The notes: a model not told the origin generated them from the sequence alone. A stretch of DNA of 64,000 nt from Lentibacillus sp. Marseille-P4043 (GCF_900258515.1 NZ_LT984884.1:3470499-3534498); one strand, 5' to 3'. Shown: positions 41,501 through 50,537, counted from the first letter of the stretch. Translations and numbers: made by a program.

Positions 41501-42249
41501 GCATAATGATATGGGCCGTCACTTTCACGTGTAAGGTTCAAAGCAAGCTCCATCTCTTCTTCCATTGCCGCCAATTGACTCTTTACTTCCCGTTTGATGA
41601 TCCCAAGCCATGGTAATTCGTCCTCTGTCCAGTTTTCGGGAACATTATATACATCAGCTAATCTATCAAGCCATACTTCCGGCCATGGATTCTGCACAGC
41701 AAAAGTATACAAATCAAGCACCAGATTTTCCACGTCCACATCACTGCGATCACTGGAAAAACGATCGACAACAGCGAAGAAATGTCCTTGTTCTTCCCCT
41801 TCTTTGCCATACCATTCTTCAAATAAGTCAGCGATTACTTCCTGCTTCAATAAATCTGCTTCCATATCATTGGCAATTCGAAAGCCTGGGTCAATATCAA
41901 GCAAGTATGCATATTGTTTCACGACATCTAAGCAGAAGGAATGTAACGTCGAAATCGAAGCACGTTGCAATAAGGATAATTGCTTTTTCAAATGATTAGA
42001 TGTTGGATTTTCAGCAAGCGCTTGTTCCAACGCAAGCCCTACCCGATTGCGCATTTCTTGTGCTGCTGCATTAGTAAAGGTAACGACGAGTAATGTATCG
42101 ATATCAACTGGATTGTCCTGTTTAATTAACTTTTGAATAATCCGTTCCACAAGCACAGCTGTTTTTCCCGATCCTGCCGCTGCTGCAACAAGTACATCAC
42201 TTCCATCGGTGTAAATTGCCTCTGCTTGTTCCTTTGTCCAGTCAACCAT
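38515..42249 (-). CDS. addA: ATP-dependent helicase/nuclease subunit A
   Basis: AddA is the 3'-5' helicase and nuclease of the AddAB complex, which resects double-strand breaks until Chi. The 1244-residue protein has Walker A LVAAAAGSGKTAVLVERI (about 18-35), LLVDEYQDTN (Walker B), QSIYRFRHAEP, IHKSKGLEFPIVIL, VALTRAKEKL, and the C-terminal RecB-type nuclease QGVIDCIIPKDDGWIIIDYKTD. The length is normal. The ATG abuts the addB stop, so the two are coupled. Confidence 0.97.
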   Translation of the reverse strand: MVDWTKEQAEAIYTDGSDVLVAAAAGSGKTAVLVERIIQKLIKQDNPVDIDTLLVVTFTNAAAQEMRNRVGLALEQALAENPTSNHLKKQLSLLQRASISTLHSFCLDVVKQYAYLLDIDPGFRIANDMEADLLKQEVIADLFEEWYGKEGEEQGHFFAVVDRFSSDRSDVDVENLVLDLYTFAVQNPWPEVWLDRLADVYNVPENWTEDELPWLGIIKREVKSQLAAMEEEMELALNLTRESDGPYHYADAIDADKENLQNFIAHLDSWNDLQAFMQESSFVKLSSKKVDCNEEKKAKVKALRDSYKKRWNDMKQSWFTRDLASHIEDMQELAPVIKQLTELVKQFKTRFTKQKREKAIVDFSDLEHYCLQLLIDEASSVDQPIPSSVANHLKSNFTELLVDEYQDTNLVQETILTLISDQEGPGNMFMVGDVKQSIYRFRHAEPSLFIEKYKRFATEEDQAKRIDLASNFRSREQVLSGANYIFRQILDEDVGEIDYDKDAELIYANNMYETQDFPDADPELLIIDREAPEEETLGQADEDENYQDLEKAQLEARAYAEKIKGWIGQKDSQPLQVVDKATQSQRDLQYRDIVILLRSMTWAPTITDELKKQGIPVYAELSTGYFEAIEVKIMLSLLKIIDNPRQDIPLASVLRSPIVGLNEEELALIRLADKRHTYYDALKKFYKREMGETAEKVTNFLEQLGSFRVASRQGALSELIWQIYRETGFYDFVGGMPGGRQRQANLRALYDRARGYETTSFRGLFRFLRFIERMEERGEDLGAARALSEQEDVVRIMTIHKSKGLEFPIVILGAMDKQFNLQDLKQRYLLHKDLGFASKYIDPIKRITYPTLLFHAFQKEKLRELLAEEMRVLYVALTRAKEKLVMVANVASFEKKQAKWQKIVDHAGWILPAHFRMESKTYLDWVGPALIRHQKNDVLRTEELSDAILDEIKVDPSSWNVSVVHGSEYANLDEVTTEADVKLRETIVNWQPLTLTDDDLAETVDNRLSYQYPFQQAQTARAKQTVTELKRQRELKDEYSSEQLVQTFQAPIVKRPKFMQQEKTISAAERGTAMHTVMQHLPLTKALSDVELEEFVEVLVEKEILTNDEAAVIDYHAVAQFFATEIGQYVLSVSNHHREVPFSLSLPASTVYASWASETDEQVLVQGVIDCIIPKDDGWIIIDYKTDAIDGDVTEQVKEKLMKRYATQMNLYRQAIETIWHQPVKETYLYFFDKQLVLEVPPIS

Positions 42250-45200
42250 TTATTTCCCCTCCTCTTTACGCAGCTTTTCAATTATTTCATCGTCTTTTAA
42301 ATCCGTTAATTTCCGGTAATTATTTTCCTCCAAAATTGGGTCAAATTGACAAACGGAATGGAACGGGCAAAATGTACATGCAACATTTTGCTTATGTTGA
42401 TAAGGGTTTAAATGCACCCCGCCTGCAGTCATATCAATCCCTGCGTTTACCATCAACTGGTGGATGTGACCTTGAAGAACCTGGAACGTATCCTGATCCG
42501 CAACCTTTGAACTGTTGTAAAATCCACCGTTTTTCTTCACTCCTGCAGGAACGATTTGACTTGTCCCAGAATCAAGTGATGTATCCATTAGTTTAACGAC
42601 ATCTTCATTGGAAAGAAGTAATCCTTGCATTTTATATTTCTTAAAAATTTCATAATTAATATCTTGATCCGACATCTTTTGTTTTGCAGAAATCATTGGG
42701 TTGTGCACGTGAAAATATAGTACCCCTGCTGGTGTTGCCTTCGCACCAAGCCATTGCTCTGACTGGGATAACACCACATCTAAATAGGCAAGCATTTGTA
42801 GTGCAAGCCCATAATAGACTTCAACAAGGTTCAGTCCCTTGGCACTCGATTTATAATCAATAATTCGTAAAAATAAACTTTCCTGATCTACCGCCTTATC
42901 AATTCGGTCAATTCGCCCGCGCAACATCAATTCAAAACCGTTTGGCAATGATAATGTTATCGGTGAGAGTGTTTGATTCTCACCAAAGCCAAGCTCCAGT
43001 CCAACTGGTGAAAAACTACTTTGTCTTGCTTGCTCACTTAATACATAAGCAGCTCTTGCAATAACTTCCTGTAATTTTTGCTGGATGTATTTATAGCGGT
43101 TGGAGCTATGCAATATTTGGTGCTGTAAAATCGGCGCCAAATTAGTAACGGCCTTGTGTGCATAGTTATCGGTATCCGTCTTACTCAACTTAGCAAAATC
43201 CTTGCCTTCTGCTTGGATCCATTCGGTAATCTTTTTCAATGCTTCATGGAAAAGCTGGCCAATATCCGGTGCATCCAATTTATACGTTTTTCGCTCTTCA
43301 AGCCCAAGACTATACTTAGCAAAATGCTGGTAGGAACAGCGATGATACATTTCAAGCCTGGAAACACTTGCTTTTACCTGTTTAGGATACAATTTTTCGG
43401 TTGTTTCCTCTGATAGATTAATCGGCCTATTTTGGTAGTACAAACTCTGTAAAATGGTATAAGTTGTCCTGTGTTTTTTGTTATTAGTAATATACCAATT
43501 TAACACATGCCACCAAATCGGTTGCACCGGGTAGCCTTTTCGCTGACGGGCAAGTTGAGCTGTTAATGCGGATCTAGTTTTAACCGGTGTGGTAATAAAA
43601 CGATCTGCTTCGATTAACTCATCTGGATCCTGTAATAACAAGTGCTCACAACAGACAGGGAATAAATCCTCTATACGTTTGATAAGCTGGGACGGCATTT
43701 TAGCTTTTCCTTCTTCATCACTTAATGGATAGCTTATCCACATTTGATCACTTACCGCTGTAAAAGCAAGGTACATGTAAAACCAGTCATCAAGCAACTG
43801 GCGTTTACTGCTATCCGCTAATTGCAACCCGTGCTCCGCCAGCAATTCACGTTCCCGTTCATTGATCATTCCATCAGACGACGGTTTCATCGGCCAAACA
43901 CCATCATTAACGCCGAGTAAAAATGCACATTTCATGCCGCTAATCCGCGATCGATCAATCGTCCCGACAATAACATGATCAATACTTGGCGGCACATGAG
44001 CAAATTTCAGCGAATCAAAACCTGCATCCAATGTGGAACGAAACGTTGTTAATGACATCGCCTCATCTCCAGCAATTTCCACCATTTCATCAAATAGCTG
44101 GATAACAGCGTTCCAAACCTGGTCTTGCTCACGTCCTTTTTCAATTTGTCCAGTATCATCAAAACGGTCTCGAAGGTTTTCCAAACGCCGTGGTACCTGA
44201 AGTCTCTCCAACCATTCAAAGAGAACCTGACACATCTCCCTTACCGTCTTCACTTGGCGAATTTGCTCATCAAACGGCCCTACCGCATGAACAACCTGTT
44301 TACGGTACGCATTTATTCGTTGCTCGATTTCTTTTTCCGCATCTGTTTGGGCAGCTTGATCAAAACCGCGGAATCGTCTAAATTCCCAATCCTTATCGCT
44401 TGTCCACTTGCTTCTTGAACGGATCCCATATTCTAAAACATAATTTTCCAATTCATCGATTGCATCATTTGTTAATGGATACGTTTTGTCAGATGATGGA
44501 ATAAATCCAGTTTTTAACACCCGAAAAATTGCATCATAACGCCAATTCCCTTCCACGATATCCAATGCTGATCGAATGAGTTCAATTAGTGAATGGTTAA
44601 GCATGGTGCGTTTTTCATCAATAAAGACTGGGATATCATAATCACGAAAAATAGTCTCAATCAGATCATGATAACTGTCCGTCTGTCTGATAAAAACAGC
44701 TATATCTTGGAAACGATAATTTTCTTCTCGTACCAACCGAATAATTTCCTGTGCAGCTCCCTCCACTTCTGCCCTTGGATGGACTGCCTCAGCAATTTGG
44801 ATTGGTACATCACCTTGAAATTCAGGGGCTGGACGAACATCGAAATTTGCTTCTAAATGTGCGAAGTGAGGTCTTGCTTTAAAACGTCCCTTCGCTGGAT
44901 CCAGTACAATCGATTCTTCAAGCGGAATTTGATTTTCTTGGGCAATCGTTTGTAATAATTGATGTGTCTCTTTTGTCTGATAAAATAAATCCAATTCCGA
45001 AACAGCCGTATCTTCCGAATTGTCAACTGTTAAGGAAACCGTTACATGGTTAGCCTTTTTCATCAAAGCTTCAACAACATACAGTTCTTTTGGTGTAAAG
45101 CGATGAAATCCATCAAAATAGATCTCTGCATCATTCAGTGATGGTGCTTCTTTCACTTTTTCTGCCAATAATTGTAGTTGGTCTTCACTATCAATATATT

Positions 45201-45741
45201 TGTCTTGCAGATACATCACTAATTTTTCATAGAGGTATGTTAAATCTTCTAGTTTATTCGTTAACGCCACTTCACCTGGTTGTTTGTGGCTAAATTGATT
45301 GATTTGTTCCATTTCCATTCTTAATATTTCAGGGGTAATGCTGTATCGTTTGAACTCGGTAATCATTTTTTCTAATTGATCGAGAAACCCTTGCTTTTCC
45401 ATCGCCTTTTGAAAGACACGCCAGTCCGATGTCTTTTCTTCAATGATTTTCCGAAGCATCATTTGAACACCGACTGAACTAATGAACTGTTTTGTCCCTC
45501 CACCAGTTTCTTGTAAAACACGCCAAGCAAGCCGTGAAAAACTCACAACATGGGCACGCGTACTCCCTTGAACCTTCTCATCACGAAACAAAGCATATTC
45601 CTGCTGAAAAGTCATTTGATCGGGAACAACATAAAAAATTGGTGACCCTTGTGGATCATCTATCAGCTTTTGTTTGATTTCATCAAGTATCCTGCCACTT
45701 TTACCTGTACCGGCTTTCCCCAGTACAAAACGGATCCCCAC
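42250..45741 (-). CDS. addB: ATP-dependent helicase/nuclease subunit B
   Basis: AddB is the Chi-recognising partner with its own nuclease domain. The 1163-residue protein has Walker A FVLGKAGTGKSG near the N-terminus and a RecB nuclease motif (LRGRIDRID...LRIIDYKSS). Four Cys make an Fe-S staple: one in YHRCSYQHFAKYSLGL and three in CTFCPFHSVC near the end. It starts at GTG, with AAGGGGG eight bases upstream. A terminator for the preceding gene lies just upstream, so the addBA promoter must lie within about 50 bp of the start. Confidence 0.97.
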   Translation of the reverse strand: MGIRFVLGKAGTGKSGRILDEIKQKLIDDPQGSPIFYVVPDQMTFQQEYALFRDEKVQGSTRAHVVSFSRLAWRVLQETGGGTKQFISSVGVQMMLRKIIEEKTSDWRVFQKAMEKQGFLDQLEKMITEFKRYSITPEILRMEMEQINQFSHKQPGEVALTNKLEDLTYLYEKLVMYLQDKYIDSEDQLQLLAEKVKEAPSLNDAEIYFDGFHRFTPKELYVVEALMKKANHVTVSLTVDNSEDTAVSELDLFYQTKETHQLLQTIAQENQIPLEESIVLDPAKGRFKARPHFAHLEANFDVRPAPEFQGDVPIQIAEAVHPRAEVEGAAQEIIRLVREENYRFQDIAVFIRQTDSYHDLIETIFRDYDIPVFIDEKRTMLNHSLIELIRSALDIVEGNWRYDAIFRVLKTGFIPSSDKTYPLTNDAIDELENYVLEYGIRSRSKWTSDKDWEFRRFRGFDQAAQTDAEKEIEQRINAYRKQVVHAVGPFDEQIRQVKTVREMCQVLFEWLERLQVPRRLENLRDRFDDTGQIEKGREQDQVWNAVIQLFDEMVEIAGDEAMSLTTFRSTLDAGFDSLKFAHVPPSIDHVIVGTIDRSRISGMKCAFLLGVNDGVWPMKPSSDGMINERERELLAEHGLQLADSSKRQLLDDWFYMYLAFTAVSDQMWISYPLSDEEGKAKMPSQLIKRIEDLFPVCCEHLLLQDPDELIEADRFITTPVKTRSALTAQLARQRKGYPVQPIWWHVLNWYITNNKKHRTTYTILQSLYYQNRPINLSEETTEKLYPKQVKASVSRLEMYHRCSYQHFAKYSLGLEERKTYKLDAPDIGQLFHEALKKITEWIQAEGKDFAKLSKTDTDNYAHKAVTNLAPILQHQILHSSNRYKYIQQKLQEVIARAAYVLSEQARQSSFSPVGLELGFGENQTLSPITLSLPNGFELMLRGRIDRIDKAVDQESLFLRIIDYKSSAKGLNLVEVYYGLALQMLAYLDVVLSQSEQWLGAKATPAGVLYFHVHNPMISAKQKMSDQDINYEIFKKYKMQGLLLSNEDVVKLMDTSLDSGTSQIVPAGVKKNGGFYNSSKVADQDTFQVLQGHIHQLMVNAGIDMTAGGVHLNPYQHKQNVACTFCPFHSVCQFDPILEENNYRKLTDLKDDEIIEKLRKEEGK

Positions 45742-45798
45742 TGTAAAATCCCCCTTACATGCATCTATCTATCTGAATTTACTTTTTTAGACAAAAAT

Positions 45799-45837
45799 AA
45801 AACTCCTCTCTCATTTTATCAGAGAGAGGAGTTTTAT
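45799..45837 (-). terminator. Terminator of the signal peptidase gene
   Basis: On the minus strand, AAACTCCTCTCTC and GAGAGAGGAGTTT pair around a nine-base loop, followed by TATTTTTG. Confidence 0.88.
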
Positions 45838-45895
45838 TATAGCTATTTGCTAAGGCTTTAAACTTGTCACTAACCGGGCACTTTTGCTTTTGACA

Positions 45896-46447
45896 CTATT
45901 TGCCAAGGCTGAAACTTGCTTGGGAAAGTGGCCAGTATTTGACGTCTACTTTTCCGACAAGTTGTTCAACCGAGATGAAACCAAATGCTCGACTGTCTAG
46001 GCTATTCTCCCGGTTATCTCCCATCACGAACAATTTATCGTGTGGGACTTGGCTTGATCCGGTTGTTTCCATTAATGAGAAATCCTTTGTAAACGGCTTT
46101 TTTTCACTAGCATCTTTAAAAGAATCAAGGAAATCCTCTTCAACATATTCACCGTTAATGTATAGCTTATCATTTTTATATTTTATCTTATCTCCAGGTA
46201 GCCCAATTACTCGTTTCACATAATCATCTTGTTTGTTAGCATGAAACACGATAACATCAAAACGATCAACATCTTTCAAATCATAAATTACCTTATTAAC
46301 CATTAATAAATTTCCATCGTAAAGTGTTGGTTCCATTGATTCACCATCGACAACATAGCTAGCGAATAATACAGTTCGAAAAATAATCGCTAATACGATA
46401 GCAAAGAAAACAACTGGAATAATTCTACGATAATTAAACTTTTTCAT
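45896..46447 (-). CDS. lepB: Type I signal peptidase
   Basis: This SipS/T/V-type enzyme cleaves signal peptides on the outer face of the membrane. The 183-residue protein has one N-terminal helix (about 8-30), catalytic Ser37 in VDGESMEPTL, Lys78 in DDYVKRVIGLPGD, and the box E GDNRENSLDSRAFG. TGGAGG precedes the ATG. It follows the TVP38-family gene by 55 bases, as sipV follows yhjE in B. subtilis. Confidence 0.95.
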   Translation of the reverse strand: MKKFNYRRIIPVVFFAIVLAIIFRTVLFASYVVDGESMEPTLYDGNLLMVNKVIYDLKDVDRFDVIVFHANKQDDYVKRVIGLPGDKIKYKNDKLYINGEYVEEDFLDSFKDASEKKPFTKDFSLMETTGSSQVPHDKLFVMGDNRENSLDSRAFGFISVEQLVGKVDVKYWPLSQASFSLGK

Positions 46448-46502
46448 GTTTGTTTCCTCCAGGGTTATTCTCTTTCTACATCATACCCTGTTCGGAAATC
46501 AT

Positions 46503-47165
46503 TTAATCATCATTATCGCTATTGGAAAATTCCTTTATGGTAGTGGTTTTGTGCTGTAACCTTTTTTCAATGTATTTACCCAGTATCCAAAACAATGTAA
46601 TACATATCCCGACGACTATTGTCCGGACTGGGTTCTCAGCAAACGACATGATACTTACACCAACATATGCCATCGTAAATATCATCACCGATTTTCCTAA
46701 TATGACAGCTAAGACAAATTGCTGCAGGCTGATTTTTGATAATCCAGATACAATGTTAATGACCGATGAGGGTGAAAACGGGAAACACATAAGTAAAAAT
46801 AATGGTCCAAACCCATGCTTTTCAAACCACTTAGTTACTTTATGTACCTGTTTGTTTTTTCGTATTGCTTTAAATATCCGCTTATCACCAAGCCTGCGAA
46901 CGATCATAAAAACAAGAATTGCCCCTAGACTGGACCCTAACCATGATAATAAAAAGCCTTCTAATAGACCATACGCAGCAGAATTTGCAAAAACAAAGAC
47001 AACTAACGGTAAAAACGGCAAAAAAGCTTCAAGAAAAGGCAACAAGATACCTGGTAGCGGTCCCAATTTTTCATAATCACTCAAAAGTTGTTCAATATAT
47101 TCATCTAATAAATCATTTTCAATTATCATTCTCCAATTAGCTATGCTGATGTTTAATACATACAT
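46503..47165 (-). CDS. TVP38/TMEM64-family (DedA-like) membrane protein
   Basis: The 220-residue protein has five or six helices and the VTT-domain signatures GPLPGILLPFLEAFLPFLPLVVFVFANSAAYG and FGPLFLLMCFPFSPSSVINIVSGLSKIS, the second being the typical re-entrant F-P-x-x-P element. Family members are thought to move lipids across the bilayer. Its place before the signal peptidase gene matches B. subtilis yhjE. GAGGGG lies 11 bases upstream. Confidence 0.88.
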   Translation of the reverse strand: MYVLNISIANWRMIIENDLLDEYIEQLLSDYEKLGPLPGILLPFLEAFLPFLPLVVFVFANSAAYGLLEGFLLSWLGSSLGAILVFMIVRRLGDKRIFKAIRKNKQVHKVTKWFEKHGFGPLFLLMCFPFSPSSVINIVSGLSKISLQQFVLAVILGKSVMIFTMAYVGVSIMSFAENPVRTIVVGICITLFWILGKYIEKRLQHKTTTIKEFSNSDNDD

Positions 47166-47386
47166 TTAGTTAAGATCCCCTCACACATATTACGAGCATG
47201 AATTTTACTGTTTTTTAGCTTTACATACTTTTATTTTAATGTAAACAGTGAAATATGCATAGCAAAATCCAACGTTTTTGCCTCTTTCTTTCCATTATTA
47301 ACAACTTTGCTATTTTTAAATTGTATTTTTAATTCATTTTATCATATAATATAAATAGAACAACTGTTCCTTATGGAGGGGATTTT

Positions 47387-47776
47387 TTGCGCTATCTTAA
47401 TGATGAAGAATTAGAGGTTGCTTCGCGCTTTTTGTTTCTGTCAATGGCAATTATCGTGATTCAACAAGATGTTCAGCATATCCAGACGGGGTCGTTTAAA
47501 ATTAAGGAGCCCTACTTAAAACTATTGGAGAAGATGACTACTGAAGCAACAAATGAACGAAGAAAATTACGCAATGAGATGACGAAAAAAAATATATCAA
47601 TTGTTACCTTAAACCACAATGATTCCTTTTCTTCTTATCTTTTCGTTTGTCAAGGTCGTGAAGAGCAACGAAACTATTTTAATCCAGCAATTCGTAAAAA
47701 AGTTGAAGGAATTATTCAGGAACTTATGCATAAGGTTCTGCCACGATATCAACAGCATGCTTCCGTAAATACCTGA
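47387..47776 (+). CDS. yhjD: YhjD-like protein
   Basis: The 129-residue protein starts at TTG, with GGAGGG six bases upstream. The sequence YLNDEELEVASRFLFLSMAIIVIQQDVQHIQTGSFKIKEPYLKLLEKM is mostly helical and resembles B. subtilis YhjD, which neighbours yhjE. Its last 53 bases overlap the 3' end of comK on the other strand. Function is unknown. Confidence 0.7.
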   Translation: MRYLNDEELEVASRFLFLSMAIIVIQQDVQHIQTGSFKIKEPYLKLLEKMTTEATNERRKLRNEMTKKNISIVTLNHNDSFSSYLFVCQGREEQRNYFNPAIRKKVEGIIQELMHKVLPRYQQHASVNT

Positions 47777-48248
47777 ACCGATTATCAAGTAAATAGCGAA
47801 ATTGTGCTGTTCGTTGTACCTGATTCAATACCGAACCATATGAAATATCCAAAATAACTTTTTTGCCTGTTTTAAACAACAATTCTGTATGTTGATTCGA
47901 AGCTTTATTTACTTGGTCAATATGGGAATGTGCAATCCATGAACATTTAGGACTTGACGGTGATGTTGTTGGAAAAAAATACATGCCGCTAGCCGGATCA
48001 ATAGCAATCGGTGCTTTATGGGTAATACCACAAATATCTCGAGTTCCGTCTTGTCTGCCTTTTAGACTAGCACCAAAGAATTTACAGGCGTAATCAACGA
48101 TTTTTGTAGGGCTTTGTTCAGCAAATATTTCTTCTTGTTCTTCTAAAATACATGTTGAAACTTTCCCTGCTTCACCCTTTTGGACCAAAATCGCCATTGT
48201 TAGAGGAGTAATTTCGTATGCAGGTTCATCGTAATAATTATTCATCAT
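47724..48248 (-). CDS. comK: Competence transcription factor ComK
   Basis: ComK switches on late competence genes for DNA uptake. The 174-residue protein has YEITPLTMAILV at the start, the central THKAPIAIDPASGMYFFPTTSPSSPKCSWIAHSHI, and LFKTGKKVILDISYGSVLNQVQRTAQFRYLLDNR, all characteristic. The gene looks intact, with AAAGGA upstream. The Med-like gene at 3284 may act on it. An AT-box lies 83 bases upstream. It is convergent and overlapping with the YhjD-like gene. Confidence 0.92.
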   Translation of the reverse strand: MMNNYYDEPAYEITPLTMAILVQKGEAGKVSTCILEEQEEIFAEQSPTKIVDYACKFFGASLKGRQDGTRDICGITHKAPIAIDPASGMYFFPTTSPSSPKCSWIAHSHIDQVNKASNQHTELLFKTGKKVILDISYGSVLNQVQRTAQFRYLLDNRFRYLRKHAVDIVAEPYA

Positions 48249-48330
48249 TTTTTACATCCTTTCCATGTTAAATGAAAAAGAAAGAGGCTTATTTACTAAT
48301 TTAGCAAATTTTCTAGTAAAAAGGTACCAA

Positions 48331-48343
48331 AAAAGCTAATTTT
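48331..48343 (-). promoter_or_regulatory. ComK AT-box candidate upstream of comK
   Basis: AAAA-GCTAA-TTTT (48331-48343) matches the AT-box AAAAN5TTTT. K-boxes need a second AT-box at a set distance, and I see only a degenerate one nearby. Autoregulation of comK makes this plausible, but the motif is common in AT-rich DNA. Confidence 0.4.
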
Positions 48344-48465
48344 CGAAAAAGTTCACAAAGTGTTCACAAGTTCGTATTAGTTAAAGGCAATGTTTGTTGC
48401 TTTTTAAATTTCGTAGTTGATAGAAAATACGACACAGATTGTGATGGTTGCTGGATTGCCGTTCC

Positions 48466-48517
48466 GGAAATACACTTCGCTTTCCGCGGGCGGCCGCTGG
48501 AGTCTACGCATATTTCC
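48466..48517. repeat. Inverted-pair repeat element, copy 3 (short)
   Basis: CTTCGCTTTCCGCGGGC joined to GCTGGAGTCTACG shows the two ends of the element core with the middle deleted. The outer inverted pair is GGAAATA and TATTTCC. It lies in the 569-bp gene-free gap between comK and lcfB. Confidence 0.7.
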
Positions 48518-48594
48518 TCCACTGTTTTATCTTTTCGACTACCATCTATTACTCATGGAATATAAATACGAATAAGATAGGTGATTGGAGCGGA

Positions 48595-48697
48595 GGGCAG
48601 TCGACTCCTGCGGGAACAGCACGTATCTGAAGACCCCGCAGGAAGCGGTTTTTACTTCCGAGGAGGCTGAAGCCGTGCCCGCGGAAAGCGACTGCCC
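48595..48697. repeat. Inverted-pair repeat element, copy 4
   Basis: The core is the same as copy 2 (GACTCCTGCGGGAACAGCAC...CTGAAGACCCCGCAGG...GAGGAGGCTGAAGCCGTGCCC). The outer inverted pair is GGGCAGTCG and CGACTGCCC, perfect over nine bases. It faces copy 3 in opposite orientation. Confidence 0.8.
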
Positions 48698-48817
48698 GCA
48701 GTGGAAATCACGTTGCTGTTATTTCACAATTTATATCTATTGAGAAAAAACAGCATTAAAAACGGCTTAGTAAAATAACGATGCTCTGGCACAACAATAT
48801 CCAGAGCATCGCTTCTC

Positions 48818-50371
48818 TTACATTTCGACCTTTTCTCTAAGGTTTTTTCGTAAAATTTTTCCTGTTGTATTCTTCGGAAGTTCCTCTAAAAACACTATTT
48901 TAGTCGGAACTTTATATTTTGCCAAGTGACTTTCGCAAAACTCATGTAGTGCTTCTTCTGTTAGTGAAGGGTCGTTTGCTACGACAAAGCTGATAACCGC
49001 TTCCCCTGAATCTGGATCTGGCATACCAACAACGGCTACTTCTGAAATACTAGGATGTTCGTACAATACTTCCTCCACTTCACGTGGATAAACATTATAG
49101 CCACCAACTAAAATCAGGTCTTTTTTACGATCCACGATGTAAAAGTAACCCTCATCATCCATTCGTGCCATATCCCCAGTGTAAAGCCAACCATCCTTTA
49201 ATGTAACAGCCGTTTCTTCAGGCATTTTATAGTAACCTTTCATCACGTTAGGGCCTTGAACAACTAACTCACCAACTTCCCCAACTTCCACTTCTTCGCC
49301 AAATTCATCAACTACCTTATTTTCAACATTTATAATATTTTTCCCAATTGACCCAGGCTTTCTTGGCTGATCTAATGGATTAAAACACGTAACTGGAGAT
49401 GCTTCAGATAATCCGTATCCTTCTGAAACAACAACATTAAATTCTTTTTCAAATTCTTTTAATAAAGCAACTGGCATTGCTGAACCGCCGGAAATACATA
49501 AACGAATCCCTTCTAGATCTACATTGCTTCCTTTGGCCTTCATTCCTTGTGCGGTTTGAAGCAAATAATTATACATTGTTGGTACACCAGCAAAGATCGT
49601 TGGTTGATGCTCTTTCGTAATTTGGAACACTTCTTGAGGTGAAAATTTCGGCATAATAATTACTGTTCCACCATTCATGAGCGGTGCATTTAATGCAACT
49701 GTTAAACAAAAGACATGAAACATTGGTAATGCTGCAATAACGCGATCCTCACCATTAATCGTTAAATAATCTGCTACATCCTTTGCATTGGAATAGAGGT
49801 TTTTATGGGTCAACATCGCACCCTTAGGCTTTCCAGTGGTTCCAGACGTGTATAATACAATCGCCATATCGTCCTCATCAAGTTCTGGTGCGGAGAATTC
49901 AAAGCTTCCTTCTTCAATTAATTGTGTAAACGATTTCAATTTTGTTGACAGCGGGCTACCTTCAAGCGTTATCTCCGGGTTCGTTTCACAAGATATGTAA
50001 TGTGTGACATCTGGTAATTTATCAGCTATTGCCGCAAACTTGTCCAGTAATACATCCATTGTAATGACCGCTTTCACGTCACCGTTTTTTAAAATATAGG
50101 ATAGTTCATGTGGGGTGTACAACGGATTTATCGGAATAACAACAGCACCAAGGCGAAGTGCACCATACAACCCAATAACATAATATGGACTGTTGCCTAC
50201 TACGAGCGCAATATGATCACCTTTTCGATATCCTAACTCATGTAAACGAGAAGCAAATTTTGCCACCGCCCCCTCTAGTTCCTGGTAGCTTGTTTTGTTG
50301 TCTTGAAATACAAATGCCGTTTTCTTTGGATGATTTTTTGCTGTAATTGCCAATTGATCACTTAAATTCAC
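48818..50371 (-). CDS. lcfB: Long-chain fatty-acid--CoA ligase
   Basis: The 517-residue AMP-forming acyl-CoA synthetase activates fatty acids for beta-oxidation. It has the AMP motif IVLYTSGTTGKPKGAMLTHKNL (about 174-195), the YGLSEASP motif, GWLYTGDMARMDDEGYFYIVDRKKDLILVGGYNVYPREVEE, and the C-terminal KNTTGKILRKNL with the adenylation Lys. Its position beside lplJ and yhfI matches B. subtilis yhfL/lcfB. A FadR operator lies just upstream of the start. Confidence 0.95.
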   Translation of the reverse strand: MNLSDQLAITAKNHPKKTAFVFQDNKTSYQELEGAVAKFASRLHELGYRKGDHIALVVGNSPYYVIGLYGALRLGAVVIPINPLYTPHELSYILKNGDVKAVITMDVLLDKFAAIADKLPDVTHYISCETNPEITLEGSPLSTKLKSFTQLIEEGSFEFSAPELDEDDMAIVLYTSGTTGKPKGAMLTHKNLYSNAKDVADYLTINGEDRVIAALPMFHVFCLTVALNAPLMNGGTVIIMPKFSPQEVFQITKEHQPTIFAGVPTMYNYLLQTAQGMKAKGSNVDLEGIRLCISGGSAMPVALLKEFEKEFNVVVSEGYGLSEASPVTCFNPLDQPRKPGSIGKNIINVENKVVDEFGEEVEVGEVGELVVQGPNVMKGYYKMPEETAVTLKDGWLYTGDMARMDDEGYFYIVDRKKDLILVGGYNVYPREVEEVLYEHPSISEVAVVGMPDPDSGEAVISFVVANDPSLTEEALHEFCESHLAKYKVPTKIVFLEELPKNTTGKILRKNLREKVEM

Positions 50372-50393
50372 TTTTAAGCCTCCTCAATAACTA

Positions 50394-50411
50394 TGAATGA
50401 GTAATCATTCA
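50394..50411 (-). promoter_or_regulatory. FadR operator of lcfB
   Basis: TGAATGA-GTAA-TCATTCA is a perfect palindrome of the B. subtilis FadR type (TGAATGANTANTCATTCA), 22 bases before the lcfB ATG. FadR, released by long-chain acyl-CoA, represses lcfB in B. subtilis. Confidence 0.9.
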
Positions 50412-50500
50412 TTATATGCGATAAAATTCATATTAATTATAAAATACAGACAACATTTTTTCAAGTGTAAGCGATCCCAGTCGATGGTAAAAGTTCATGA

Positions 50501-50537
50501 AAAGGCCTGTCCTCCCGATTCGGAAAGACAGGCCTTT
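50501..50537 (-). terminator. lplJ terminator
   Basis: On the minus strand, AAAGGCCTGTCTTTCCG and the complementary ...GGACAGGCCTTTT arms form a long stem directly after the stop codon. Confidence 0.88.

Noticed and set aside
44125..44418. Plus-strand frames inside addA and addB
   Set aside because: They are antisense shadows of two well-conserved large genes and lack start signals.
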